A stretch of DNA of 64,000 bases from Rickettsia hoogstraalii (GTDB lineage: Bacteria; Pseudomonadota; Alphaproteobacteria; Rickettsiales; Rickettsiaceae). Made by a program: the position numbers and the translations under genes. This document shows positions 42,856-51,125 of this stretch, piece after piece. Positions within the stretch are counted from its first letter, which is position 1. Every line of letters starts with the position of its first letter. The notes under the pieces are model-generated. The model was not told where the DNA came from. It did not search any database and saw only the letters and a program-made list of their open reading frames with translations. The stretch is taken from positions 558,001 to 622,000 of the forward strand of contig NZ_CCXM01000001.1 of assembly GCF_000825685.1 (NCBI RefSeq), written 5' to 3'.

Positions 42856-43722
42856 CTAAACAGCTTCAGAACCTGCTATAATCTCTATTAACTCCGTAGT
42901 AATAATAGCCTGTCTTGATCTATTCAACTTTAAAACTAATTTACTTATTAAATCATTAGCATTATTTGTCGCATTTTCCATAGCGGTCATTCTAGCTCCC
43001 TCCTCACTTGCTCTATTTTGTAGTAAAGCATAATTTATTTGGGAATTCACATATAAATTAATTAGATTAGAAATTAGATTTTCTCCCTCATACTCATAAT
43101 GGTCATTCTCTATTTTAGAATCATTATAATATTTTTCTACCGGTAAAACCTGTTGTCTAGTCATAATTTGAGTCATTGCGTTCTTAAATTTATTAAAATA
43201 TATAACACAATTACTAACTTCTAGATTTGCGACTAGCGACATAATTTTTTGTTTTACTTGCAGCATCAGATTTTCATCATGAATTTTGGGTAACTCAAAA
43301 TAACTATCAATATAATTTGCATATTGCCTTTTTAGTGCTTCGTAACCTTTTTTTCCTATAATGATAAGCTTTATTTGTTCGCCTTTATTTTCTAACTCTT
43401 TAATATCATTCTTAACTTGCTTAATTATACTGTAATTAAACGTTCCGCATAAACCACGCTGTGATGTCATAACTATCAATAAATTTGCTTTATTCGGCAT
43501 GGTATTAAAAAATTTCTGCTCTTCTATAGATAACTCATACATATCAATTGATAATATAGCAGACATCATTTTACTAATAGCCTCAATATAAAAATTTGAA
43601 TTGGCTATTTGACTTTTTATTTTTGCCATTTTAGAAGCTGATACTAGTTGCATTGCTTTAGTAATCTTTTGTGTAGATTTAACGCTTTTAATTCTAGTTC
43701 TTAATTGCTTTAAATTTGACAT
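42856..43722 (-). CDS. atpG: ATP synthase gamma subunit
   Basis: Central rotor stalk of F1, 288 aa. The N-terminal helix (LKQLRTRIKSVKSTQKITKAMQLVSASKM) and the C-terminal helix (RASEEGARMTAMENATNNANDLI, LNRSRQAIITTELIEIIAGSEA) are both conserved. The middle reads TSQRGLCGTFNYSI, as expected. It stands between atpA and atpD in the usual order, with repeats in both gaps. Confidence 0.98.
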   Translation of the reverse strand: MSNLKQLRTRIKSVKSTQKITKAMQLVSASKMAKIKSQIANSNFYIEAISKMMSAILSIDMYELSIEEQKFFNTMPNKANLLIVMTSQRGLCGTFNYSIIKQVKNDIKELENKGEQIKLIIIGKKGYEALKRQYANYIDSYFELPKIHDENLMLQVKQKIMSLVANLEVSNCVIYFNKFKNAMTQIMTRQQVLPVEKYYNDSKIENDHYEYEGENLISNLINLYVNSQINYALLQNRASEEGARMTAMENATNNANDLISKLVLKLNRSRQAIITTELIEIIAGSEAV

Positions 43723-43740
43723 ATTTATTTAGTATTTTTA

Positions 43741-43823
43741 TGTCATTGCGAGGAGCGAAGCGACGTGGCAATCTCGTCGATCTCCTGAGATTGCCACGCT
43801 CCTTTCAGTCGCTCGCAATGACG
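43741..43823. repeat. Family A repeat between atpG and atpA
   Basis: Runs from TGTCATTGCGAGG to GCTCGCAATGACG, with CAATCTCGTCG / TGAGATTGCC inside. Confidence 0.92.
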
Positions 43824-43853
43824 ATTTAGTATCTACACAAAAACAATATCATT

Positions 43854-45386
43854 TTATTTAACAAATTCCTTAACGAAATTTTCTAAAAATGCTTTTAGTT
43901 TCTGCTCGGTTTCTTCGGTTATACGTTGCTCGTTTTTTATTGATTCCAAAATATCTTTTTTATTTAACCTTATATCCGTAAGCATTTTATCTTCAAATTC
44001 TTTTACTTTCTGAAGCGGTACATCATTTAAATATTTCTTAGTTCCGACATAAATACTTACTATTTGTTCTTCTACCGGAAAAGGATGATATTGAGCTTGT
44101 TTTAATATCTCAACTAATCTTTTACCGTGATCGATTTGTGCTTTAGTGGCAGGGTCTAGATCTGATCCAAATTGCGAGAAAGACTCCAGCTCTCTAAATT
44201 GAGCAAGTTCTAGCTTTACCGAACCTGCTACCTGCTTCATAGCCTTTATTTGTGCTGCAGAACCAACACGGCTTACTGAAATACCGACATTAACAGCCGG
44301 TCTTACGCCTTTATAAAATAGCTCGCTTTCTAAGAAGATTTGACCATCGGTAATTGAGATAACATTTGTTGGGATATAAGCAGATACATCACCTGCTTGC
44401 GTCTCAATTATAGGAAGTGCAGTAAGTGAGCCGCTACCTTTTTCCTCTGATATTTTGGCGGCTCGCTCAAGCAATCTTGAATGCAGGTAGAACACGTCAC
44501 CAGGATATGCTTCTCGCCCGGGAGGTCTTCTAAGTAATAATGAGATTTGTCTATATGCGACGGCATGCTTACTTAAATCATCATAAATAATAAGTGCATG
44601 CATACCATTATCACGAAAATATTCGCCCATACTACAGGCAGAATAAGGGGCAATGAATTGAAGAGCTGCAGCTTCTGATGCAGTAGCCGAAACAACGATT
44701 GTATAGTCCATTGCTCCGGCATCTTCTAGTTTTTTTACTATCTGTGCAACACTTGATCTTTTCTGCCCAATAGCTACATAAATACAATAAATTTTATCGC
44801 TTTCATTAGTAAGTGAATGAGCTTGTTTTTGATTAATAATAGTATCAACCGCTATCGCCGTTTTTCCGGTTTGTCTATCACCGATTATTAACTCTCTTTG
44901 CCCTCTACCTATCGGAATTAACGAATCTATAGCCTTTATTCCGGTTTGTACGGGTTCGCTTACGCTCGTTCTTTCTATTATTCCCGGAGCCTTCATCTCG
45001 ATATGTCTGTACTCTTTACTTGCAATATCGCCTTTGCCGTCAATAGGATTACCTAGAGCATCAACAACACGACCAAGCAAGGCTTTTCCTACCGGTACTT
45101 CTAAAACTTCTTTAGTTCTTTTGACATTATCTCCTTGCTGTACTTGGTTATCATCGCCCATAATTACAGCACCGACGCTATCATTCTCCAAATTTAAAAC
45201 AAGCCCCTTAACACCGGATTTAAACTCTACTACTTCACCGGATTTTACATTAGCAAGACCATAAATTTTAGCAATACCGTCACCGACCGAGATTACCTGC
45301 CCTACTTCTTCAAGCTCACTTAAGCAATTAATATTAGCTATTTCCTTTTGTAATATTTCAGCTACTTCAATAGGCTTTAGTTTCAT
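43854..45386 (-). CDS. atpA: ATP synthase alpha subunit
   Basis: Non-catalytic nucleotide-binding F1 subunit, 510 aa. The P-loop is [13 protein letters not shown], and the conserved [19 protein letters not shown] segment and [23 protein letters not shown] are present. An AGGAG ribosome site lies before the ATG. It is between atpH and atpG, and a 324-base repeat block lies upstream. Confidence 0.99.
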   Translation of the reverse strand: MKLKPIEVAEILQKEIANINCLSELEEVGQVISVGDGIAKIYGLANVKSGEVVEFKSGVKGLVLNLENDSVGAVIMGDDNQVQQGDNVKRTKEVLEVPVGKALLGRVVDALGNPIDGKGDIASKEYRHIEMKAPGIIERTSVSEPVQTGIKAIDSLIPIGRGQRELIIGDRQTGKTAIAVDTIINQKQAHSLTNESDKIYCIYVAIGQKRSSVAQIVKKLEDAGAMDYTIVVSATASEAAALQFIAPYSACSMGEYFRDNGMHALIIYDDLSKHAVAYRQISLLLRRPPGREAYPGDVFYLHSRLLERAAKISEEKGSGSLTALPIIETQAGDVSAYIPTNVISITDGQIFLESELFYKGVRPAVNVGISVSRVGSAAQIKAMKQVAGSVKLELAQFRELESFSQFGSDLDPATKAQIDHGKRLVEILKQAQYHPFPVEEQIVSIYVGTKKYLNDVPLQKVKEFEDKMLTDIRLNKKDILESIKNEQRITEETEQKLKAFLENFVKEFVK

Positions 45387-45412
45387 GTGGGATGACTCCT
45401 AATATGTTTACA

Positions 45413-45711
45413 TGTCATTCCCGCGTAGGCGGGAATCCAGTATAACCATATAAAAAACTTGTTTTTATATGGTTATTTTATCAAAATAATTAAGGTTGCT
45501 TTTCTAGATCCCCGCCTATGCGGGGAAGCATTGTTGCGTGGATACTGAAGGTCGTCATTGCGAGGAGCGAAGCGACGCGGCAATCTAGGAAATAATTAAA
45601 AAAATTCTGTAAATAAGAATTTTTTACTGGATTGCTTCGTCAATTACTTCGTAATTTCCTCGCAATGACGGATAAACAGGTCCACGCAACAAGACCACGC
45701 GGGGATGACAT
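45413..45711. repeat. Nested repeat block between atpA and atpH
   Basis: An outer family B-like element starts TGTCATTCCCGCGTAGGCGG at 45413 and its right end (CACGCGGGGATGACA) touches the atpH stop. A second right arm (CCCCGCCTATGCGGGG) lies near 45515. A complete family A element sits at 45553-45670, with the inner hairpin AATTCTGTAAATAAGAATT also seen near 15985. I see no gene in this 324-base gap. Confidence 0.88.
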
Positions 45712-46262
45712 TAACAAACCCTAACTTTTCTTAAAATCTTAGCTATTTTCTCTAAACTACCTTTTATTGAGTAATCTTGCAGCATACTATCATATTTAAC
45801 TACAATACCGCCAATAATAGTACTATCTATATCAAATAATATTTCTGTTTTTTGATTTAATTCTTTTTCTATACGAGATTTAATCCACTCCTGCTCTTTA
45901 GGTTGTAACTTATTTGCAGAAATAACCTGAACTATCTTTATGTTTTTACTTTCATATAGTAAAGTATTATAAACATCTACTATATTAGATAAAATAGCAG
46001 TACGAGAATTTTTTACCAATAACAATAAAAAATTTTGTACTATTGTGCTAATTTTGATATTTTTTGCTAACGAATTGACTACGTTAATTTTGTCGTTCTT
46101 ATTTACTATAGGAGAAAATAGGAACTCTCTAATATCAAAATTATCGGTAATTATACGATTTATAGAGGTAATTTCTTCAAAGATTTCATCTTGTATATTA
46201 TCAACCATAGCGTTATTAAATAACGCCACTGCATAATTCTCGATTAAATTATCTTTGTTCAT
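45711..46262 (-). CDS. atpH: ATP synthase delta subunit
   Basis: A 183 aa subunit that joins F1 to the peripheral stalk. It has [12 protein letters not shown] at the N-terminus, and the C-terminal region [30 protein letters not shown] is the conserved signature. Its ATG overlaps the lpdA stop in ATGA, so translation is probably coupled. Its stop codon directly abuts a repeat. The membrane (F0) genes are not in this window. Confidence 0.96.
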   Translation of the reverse strand: MNKDNLIENYAVALFNNAMVDNIQDEIFEEITSINRIITDNFDIREFLFSPIVNKNDKINVVNSLAKNIKISTIVQNFLLLLVKNSRTAILSNIVDVYNTLLYESKNIKIVQVISANKLQPKEQEWIKSRIEKELNQKTEILFDIDSTIIGGIVVKYDSMLQDYSIKGSLEKIAKILRKVRVC

Positions 46263-47638
46263 ACATGTATTGCCCTATCATAAGCAGCAAGCACCGACTC
46301 ATGCATCATTTCCGATAAAGTCGGATGCGGGAAGATAGTATTAATTAAATCAAGCTCTGTTGCTTCTAAATTTTTTGAAACCACATATCCTTGTATTAAT
46401 TCTGTTACTTCCGAGCCTATCATATGAGCACCGAGCAACTCACCCGTCTTAGCATCAAATATAGTTTTAATTAAGCCATCGCTATCACCGCTTACTAAAG
46501 CTTTGCCATTAGCTATAAAAGGGAATCTGCCTATTTTAAGCTCATAACCTAAAGTTTTTGCTGCTTCTTCAGTCAAACCGACGCTTGCTATTTGCGGTGA
46601 AGAATAAGTGCAACCCGGTATATTATGCTTATTGATAGCATGTGGCTTTAAGCCCGCTATGCTTTCCGCTGCAATAATACCTTCATGGCTTGCTTTATGA
46701 GCTAAACAAGGCACTCCTGCTACATCGCCTATAGCATAAATTCCTGATTCCGCAGTTTGCATTAATTCGTTAGTAGCTATATAACCGTTTTCTACTTTAA
46801 TTTTGGTCTTTTCAAGTCCTAAATTTTCTGTATTCGCCGTAATACCTACTGCCATAAGTAAGATTTCAGCTTGTAATTTTTGTGTTTTACCGGATAACTC
46901 TAGCTCAACTTCTATCTTATCTTTTGATTTTGTTTGCTTAATTAATTTAGCATTTGTAATAATTTTTATTTCCTTTTTCTCAAAATTCTTATGAGCGATT
47001 CCGGCAATTTCCGTATCTTCAGCAGGTAATATTCTATTATGTGCCTCAATTACGGTAACATCCACACCAATACTATTATAAAATGAAGCGAATTCTATAC
47101 CTATTGCACCTGAGCCGACAATAATCATAGATTTCGGCACATGCTGCGGTATCATAGCTTCTTTTGAAGTCCATATTTGCTTGCCGTCAGGCTCAAAGCC
47201 TTTTAAAACCCTAGATCTTGCTCCAGTAGCTATAATAATATTATCTGCTTTTACCGTAGGTTTATCATTTATACTTATTACCTTACTTCCTGCAAGGCTT
47301 GCTACTCCGTCTATTACGGTAACTTTGTTTTTTTTCAGTAGTAACTTAACGCCGCCTGCAAGCTTATTTGAAATCTCTCTTGAACGTTCAACTATTTTCT
47401 TAATATTGATTTCAGCACCTTTAGAATCAATTCCATAATCTTTAGCATGTTTTATATATTCAAAAACCTCAGCAGATTTTAGCAAAGATTTAGTCGGTAT
47501 ACATCCCCAATTAAGGCACACCCCTCCTAAATGTTCTTTTTCTATTAATACAACTTTTTTCTTTAATTGTGCTGCTCTAATTGCCGCAACATATCCACCA
47601 GGACCACCGCCTATAACGGCTACATCGTATTGTTCCAT
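46259..47638 (-). CDS. lpdA: Dihydrolipoyl dehydrogenase (E3)
   Basis: A 459 aa flavoprotein that reoxidises lipoamide in the pyruvate and 2-oxoglutarate dehydrogenase complexes. The FAD motif is [16 protein letters not shown], the redox Cys pair is [16 protein letters not shown], the NAD motif is [13 protein letters not shown], and the catalytic His-Pro pair is in [13 protein letters not shown]. It is the first gene of the run and overlaps atpH by 4 bases, so E3 and F1 are probably made from one transcript. Confidence 0.97.
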   Translation of the reverse strand: MEQYDVAVIGGGPGGYVAAIRAAQLKKKVVLIEKEHLGGVCLNWGCIPTKSLLKSAEVFEYIKHAKDYGIDSKGAEINIKKIVERSREISNKLAGGVKLLLKKNKVTVIDGVASLAGSKVISINDKPTVKADNIIIATGARSRVLKGFEPDGKQIWTSKEAMIPQHVPKSMIIVGSGAIGIEFASFYNSIGVDVTVIEAHNRILPAEDTEIAGIAHKNFEKKEIKIITNAKLIKQTKSKDKIEVELELSGKTQKLQAEILLMAVGITANTENLGLEKTKIKVENGYIATNELMQTAESGIYAIGDVAGVPCLAHKASHEGIIAAESIAGLKPHAINKHNIPGCTYSSPQIASVGLTEEAAKTLGYELKIGRFPFIANGKALVSGDSDGLIKTIFDAKTGELLGAHMIGSEVTELIQGYVVSKNLEATELDLINTIFPHPTLSEMMHESVLAAYDRAIHV

Positions 47639-47679
47639 TTTATTTTTATTTCGTTAGTTTTGTTTGTTATGAGCATTAA

Positions 47680-47829
47680 CGTCATTGCGAGGAGAGGCAA
47701 AGCCTCGACGTGGCAATCTCAGGAGTTTGTTATTATTTCATGAGATTACCGTGCTCCCTATGGTCGCTCGCAATGACGATTCAGTATCCATGCAACAACG
47801 ACGCCAATTTTTCAAATTAAACGAGTATA
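47680..47829. repeat. Family A repeat followed by the right end of a family C repeat
   Basis: A complete family A element runs from 47680 to 47778 (CGTCATTGCGAGG to GCTCGCAATGACG). Directly after it is CAACGACGCCAATTTTTCAAATTAAACGAGTATAC, the right end of family C as at 51090-51125. It reaches into the first bases of the dps stop region. Confidence 0.85.
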
Positions 47830-48248
47830 CTACTCTTCAGCATCCATCTGTTTTTTTCATGCACCTTAATCCGTCCAATAATCATATCAGCTGTCCCCTC
47901 ATCGCCCTCTACTTGTGCTACTTTGAGTCCCTTATATAATGTATCTCTAATAATATCTTGATCTTTTGTTAGACTTTTAAGCATTTCGTTTACTGTTACG
48001 TTTGGATTTGCCTCATCTATAGATGCAAGCTTTATTAAATTTGATAATGCAGGGACTTTAGCACCTAAACTTCTCACTCTTTCAGCAAGTTCATCTAAGC
48101 TTTCAGCTAAATCTTCATATTGTCCTTCAAATAATAAATGTAGACTTCTAAACTCTGCTCCTTCTACATTCCAGTGATAATTCTGTGTTTTAAAATATAA
48201 AGCATAACTATCTGCTAAAATTTGTTCTAAAGCTTTTACTACTTGCAT
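47817..48248 (-). CDS. dps: Dps/ferritin-like DNA-protecting protein
   Basis: A 143 aa protein of the Dps family, which stores iron and protects DNA from oxidative damage as a 12-mer. The ferroxidase residues are seen in NYHWNVEGAEFRSLHLLFEGQYEDLAESLDELAERVR. I chose the ATG at 48248, which has GAGGG ahead of it, over a TTG four codons earlier. The last residues (WMLKSSILV) are at the edge of a repeat, which may have altered the end. Confidence 0.9.
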   Translation of the reverse strand: MQVVKALEQILADSYALYFKTQNYHWNVEGAEFRSLHLLFEGQYEDLAESLDELAERVRSLGAKVPALSNLIKLASIDEANPNVTVNEMLKSLTKDQDIIRDTLYKGLKVAQVEGDEGTADMIIGRIKVHEKNRWMLKSSILV

Positions 48249-48303
48249 AATATCCCTCAAATTTCTATGAACTTTTTGACTCTATAACATTTCTTTAGAT
48301 ACT

Positions 48304-48594
48304 TCAAGAGATAACAAGGTTTATATATAATTCCTGATATATTTCTTTTCTGTGTTTGATTGCAATAATAATTACCGTAGATGTTTCTTGTTCAATACGG
48401 TATATAATACGATAATCACTTACTCGGAGTCTTCTATGACCTTTCAAACTATAGCGTAACGGTTTGCCAAAAGCTATGGGATCAAACATTAATCGTTCTT
48501 CAATTGCACATTTGATAAGAGTTTTTGCATTGGAGGAAAGCATTGGGATATGCTTATTTGTTACTTCTTCTAGACAACGTATTTTATAATTCAT
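48304..48594 (-). CDS. RelE/ParE-superfamily toxin
   Basis: A 96 aa protein matching the RelE/YafQ-type mRNA-interferase fold: LRYSLKGHRRLRVSDYRIIYRIEQETSTVIIIAIKHRKEIYQ is the conserved beta-rich core, with the Arg, Tyr and His residues usual for the ribosome-dependent nuclease. The ATG lies in an ATGA overlap with the antitoxin stop, so translation is coupled. Order antitoxin then toxin is standard. Confidence 0.9.
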   Translation of the reverse strand: MNYKIRCLEEVTNKHIPMLSSNAKTLIKCAIEERLMFDPIAFGKPLRYSLKGHRRLRVSDYRIIYRIEQETSTVIIIAIKHRKEIYQELYINLVIS

Positions 48595-48809
48595 TTCCAC
48601 GCTTCTTCGTGAGAGTAAGTTTTAGCATTCTCTTTATCAAGCTTTTTAGCAACTTTTGACAGAAATAAATCTTCTCTCATTTCAAGAGCTTCAAGTGTTA
48701 ATTCTCTGACTAAACTCGATAAAGATTTATTTTCTTGAACTGCTAAATTACTAAGCAAAGTGGAAATTACCGGCTCAAAAGTAACATTAACTCTTGGATT
48801 TTTAGACAT
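48591..48809 (-). CDS. Antitoxin of RelB/RHH type
   Basis: A 72 aa partner to the toxin. The N-terminus (RVNVTFEPVISTLLSNLAVQENKSLSSLVRELTLEALEMRED) is a ribbon-helix-helix DNA-binding pattern, and the C-terminus (KLDKENAKTYSHEEAWK) would wrap the toxin. It overlaps the toxin by 4 bases and probably represses its own promoter. Confidence 0.88.
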   Translation of the reverse strand: MSKNPRVNVTFEPVISTLLSNLAVQENKSLSSLVRELTLEALEMREDLFLSKVAKKLDKENAKTYSHEEAWK

Positions 48810-48839
48810 ATAGACTTATTTTTATTGATTAGTATTATT

Positions 48840-48868
48840 ATTGTAACACTTTTATATCACTCAAACAA
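48840..48868 (-). promoter_or_regulatory. Candidate promoter of the toxin-antitoxin pair
   Basis: On the minus strand, TACAAT (48840-48845) lies 17 bases after a weak TTGTTT (48863-48868). It is 31 bases upstream of the antitoxin ATG. The -10 is 5 of 6. Confidence 0.4.
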
Positions 48869-48936
48869 TAAAATTATCAATTAAGAATAAAATTGCAATG
48901 ATTATATATTAAATATTAATTTTTATTAGTAATTTC

Positions 48937-48966
48937 TTGACTAATCTATTTAGTTTTATCTATTGT
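48937..48966 (+). promoter_or_regulatory. Candidate promoter of the membrane protein gene at 49001
   Basis: TTGACT at 48937-48942 and TATTGT at 48961-48966 are 18 bases apart. The leader has a small hairpin CCTTAA-tttaaaac-TTAAGG just before the ATG. Confidence 0.4.
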
Positions 48967-49000
48967 GCTACCTTAATTTAAAACTTAAGGATAGAACGGC

Positions 49001-50092
49001 ATGAATCACATATTACACTTTTCTTTAACTACCGCAGCAAGAACTAATACAATAAAAACAATTGGTGGTCAAAGATACCACATGCTTAAAATAGGGCATA
49101 ATGTGGCCAGTTACTATCTAACTACTCCTACCCTTAGTTTAATTGAACAGACTTGCCCTAAAGAGAATATATTAACAACTCTGTGTAATAAAGGAATTGA
49201 ATTATTAAATACTGAAACAAGCAATTTTGTATTTGAAGGAATGTTCAAAATAAAGGAAGTATTAACTGCAAATAAAGCTATTATTACAACGATTAATGAT
49301 AATGGAAAAACTATACGGGATTATATATTGCAAAAACAAGGTGATAAGACTTATATATATGAGGAACGCTTGCTTAAAATATGTCAAGAAAATCTTCAAG
49401 GAAATCTTACTATTGAGGGTATACTTAATATCGCAGGGGATAATAACCCTATTATAGGAGATATTAAAGGGTGCGAAATATTTGAAGTAGAGAAAGAAAA
49501 TGCTCTACAGGTGATTCTCTCAGAAATAAAGGATTTAATAGCTAACCCGATATCTAGCACTACTCAAGCAAGTGATATTAATACAACCGAGGGATGGACA
49601 GAGTCCGTAACAGAATATTTATCTGAAATGGCGACTAATGCAGTTAATAACACAATAACAAATTCTACTACTGAAATTTCTGAATCAATCTTTTCCGATA
49701 ACACTGAAAGTTGGACTGAAACGGGAATAAATTTAATTAATAACACCGTAGCAAACCTTACTAATACTGCTTTCAATTCAACTTATAACCCTCAAGAAAA
49801 TATGTTTGATGAGAGTGATAACGATAATTCCTTAGCTGCATATATAGGCATTGGTACAGCTGTAGCTGCCTCCATAGTTGTTGCAATAGGTGCAGGAGTA
49901 ACTTGGTATTGCGTTAGAAATAAAAACGCAAAAAAAGCTAAATTAAAACAATATATTGATGAAATTGAAGCTGAAAGAGCTGCTACTATAGCTGAAGATA
50001 AACTTGCTGCTAACGCTACTGAAGAGCATAATGATCATACTACGGTAGATATGACCGGACTCTCCGAAGACGAAGGTACTCCTGTAACTTAG
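49001..50092 (+). CDS. Unrecognised single-pass membrane protein
   Basis: A 363 aa protein that I do not recognise. It has no signal peptide at the N-terminus. One hydrophobic segment, LAAYIGIGTAVAASIVVAIGAGVTWYCV, lies at about residues 277-304, followed by a charged C-terminal tail (KNAKKAKLKQYIDEIEAERAA). Before it, a Ser/Thr/Asn-rich stretch has two similar units about 39 residues apart (W199 in EGWTESV, W238 in ESWTETG), each followed by NNTxxNxT. The shape suggests an anchored protein, with the larger part outside or in the cytosol. Its own promoter and a hairpin after it make it a single-gene unit between a toxin pair and a beta-lactamase. Confidence 0.6.
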   Translation: MNHILHFSLTTAARTNTIKTIGGQRYHMLKIGHNVASYYLTTPTLSLIEQTCPKENILTTLCNKGIELLNTETSNFVFEGMFKIKEVLTANKAIITTINDNGKTIRDYILQKQGDKTYIYEERLLKICQENLQGNLTIEGILNIAGDNNPIIGDIKGCEIFEVEKENALQVILSEIKDLIANPISSTTQASDINTTEGWTESVTEYLSEMATNAVNNTITNSTTEISESIFSDNTESWTETGINLINNTVANLTNTAFNSTYNPQENMFDESDNDNSLAAYIGIGTAVAASIVVAIGAGVTWYCVRNKNAKKAKLKQYIDEIEAERAATIAEDKLAANATEEHNDHTTVDMTGLSEDEGTPVT

Positions 50093-50109
50093 ATTCTTGC
50101 TTTTTAATC

Positions 50110-50141
50110 AACAACCAATAGCAAATTCACTGTTGGTTGTT
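50110..50141. terminator. Hairpin in a convergent gap
   Basis: AACAACCAA and TTGGTTGTT are perfect 9-base arms with a 14-base loop between the convergent genes ending at 50092 and 50164. Neither strand has a strong T run after it, so it may terminate weakly or act as an RNA end. Confidence 0.5.
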
Positions 50142-50163
50142 CCTCGAAAATAAAAATTGAAAT

Positions 50164-50964
50164 TTATTTCAATTCTTTATTTATCAATTCTTTTAGCTTT
50201 TCTTTCGCTGCTTCTTTAGAACGTTGCCCTGCATAAGAATCATAAGGTTTAGTATCTTCAATAAAATGCACAAAGAAAATTTTTCTGTCATTTTTTTTCA
50301 ACCAACCTACAAACCATCCAATTTGTTTATCTTTTAACTTTACGGTTCTATCTTGGCTAAGTTTATTACCGCTGCCTGTTTTACCGTAAAGCTTCCAACC
50401 ATCTACAAAATCTTCCATAAACAAAATATTTTTAGTCATTTCTTGGGCTTTAACACTTACCAGCAATTTATTCTCCGTAAGTTTTTGAAGAAAAGCTATT
50501 TGTTCTTCCGGTGAAATTTCTAAAGAACTAGAAAGCCATGAATTAGTTAAACCGTTATTCTTTCCTTTATCTCCTGAAATATCACGATTACCATAATCAA
50601 ATTTTGTTACATAATCACGGAATTTTTCAATACCTAATTCTTTTGTAATGACTTGCGAATACCAAAGACAGCTATTCTTCATCCATTCTTTAGGTGTGTG
50701 TGGTTGCTTCCAAGTTTCTAACATAGCAGGATATCCTTCTTTAAAAGGTAACTTCGGGTGAGTTTCATCAATTAAAAAACCATCATCGTAACCCATCAAG
50801 CTTAAGACAATTTTAAATGTTGAACATGGAGCATAACGAGACTCGCAATTACCTTCTTGTTTGATAAATTTGTCATTTTCTTTAACTATAAAACAATCAG
50901 CTTTAGTTATAAAAGGTATAGTAAGTGATATTAGAGCAGTTAGATATAAAATAATTTTTTTCAT
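50164..50964 (-). CDS. Class D (OXA-type) beta-lactamase
   Basis: A 266 aa exported serine beta-lactamase. Signal peptide residues 1-22 (ILYLTALISLTIPFITKA). The active-site motif is STFK at 48-51; YGN follows in FDYGNRDISG, and KTG in YGKTGSGN, with the conserved QIGWFVGW. All class D motifs are in place, so it could hydrolyse penicillins or sense them like a BlaR-type protein. It follows PBP1A on the same strand, with a repeat between. Class D-like genes have been reported in rickettsiae. Confidence 0.9.
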   Translation of the reverse strand: MKKIILYLTALISLTIPFITKADCFIVKENDKFIKQEGNCESRYAPCSTFKIVLSLMGYDDGFLIDETHPKLPFKEGYPAMLETWKQPHTPKEWMKNSCLWYSQVITKELGIEKFRDYVTKFDYGNRDISGDKGKNNGLTNSWLSSSLEISPEEQIAFLQKLTENKLLVSVKAQEMTKNILFMEDFVDGWKLYGKTGSGNKLSQDRTVKLKDKQIGWFVGWLKKNDRKIFFVHFIEDTKPYDSYAGQRSKEAAKEKLKELINKELK

Positions 50965-50995
50965 AGGTTAAAATAAAATTCCAAATAAACGAATA

Positions 50996-51125
50996 AGTAG
51001 GTAGACGAAGTTTAATTTGAAAAAGAGCAAGGCGTTTTATATTTTTTGACCGCAGCGTACACTAGTACGTGAGGATCAAAAAATATAAAACAACGACGCC
51101 AATTTTTCAAATTAAACGAGTATAC
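50996..51125. repeat. Family C repeat between beta-lactamase and PBP1A genes
   Basis: Runs from GTAGACGAAGTTTAATTTG to CCAATTTTTCAAATTAAACGAGTATAC. Stem arms GTTTTATATTTTTTGA and TCAAAAAATATAAAAC (16 bases, perfect) enclose the core CCGCAGCGTACACTAGTACGTGAGGA. The PBP1A stop codon directly abuts its right end. Confidence 0.85.

Noticed and set aside
43741..43823. Family A repeats as tRNA genes or attachment sites
   Set aside because: They fold as long hairpins, lack cloverleaf features and CCA-like ends, and occur at many places.
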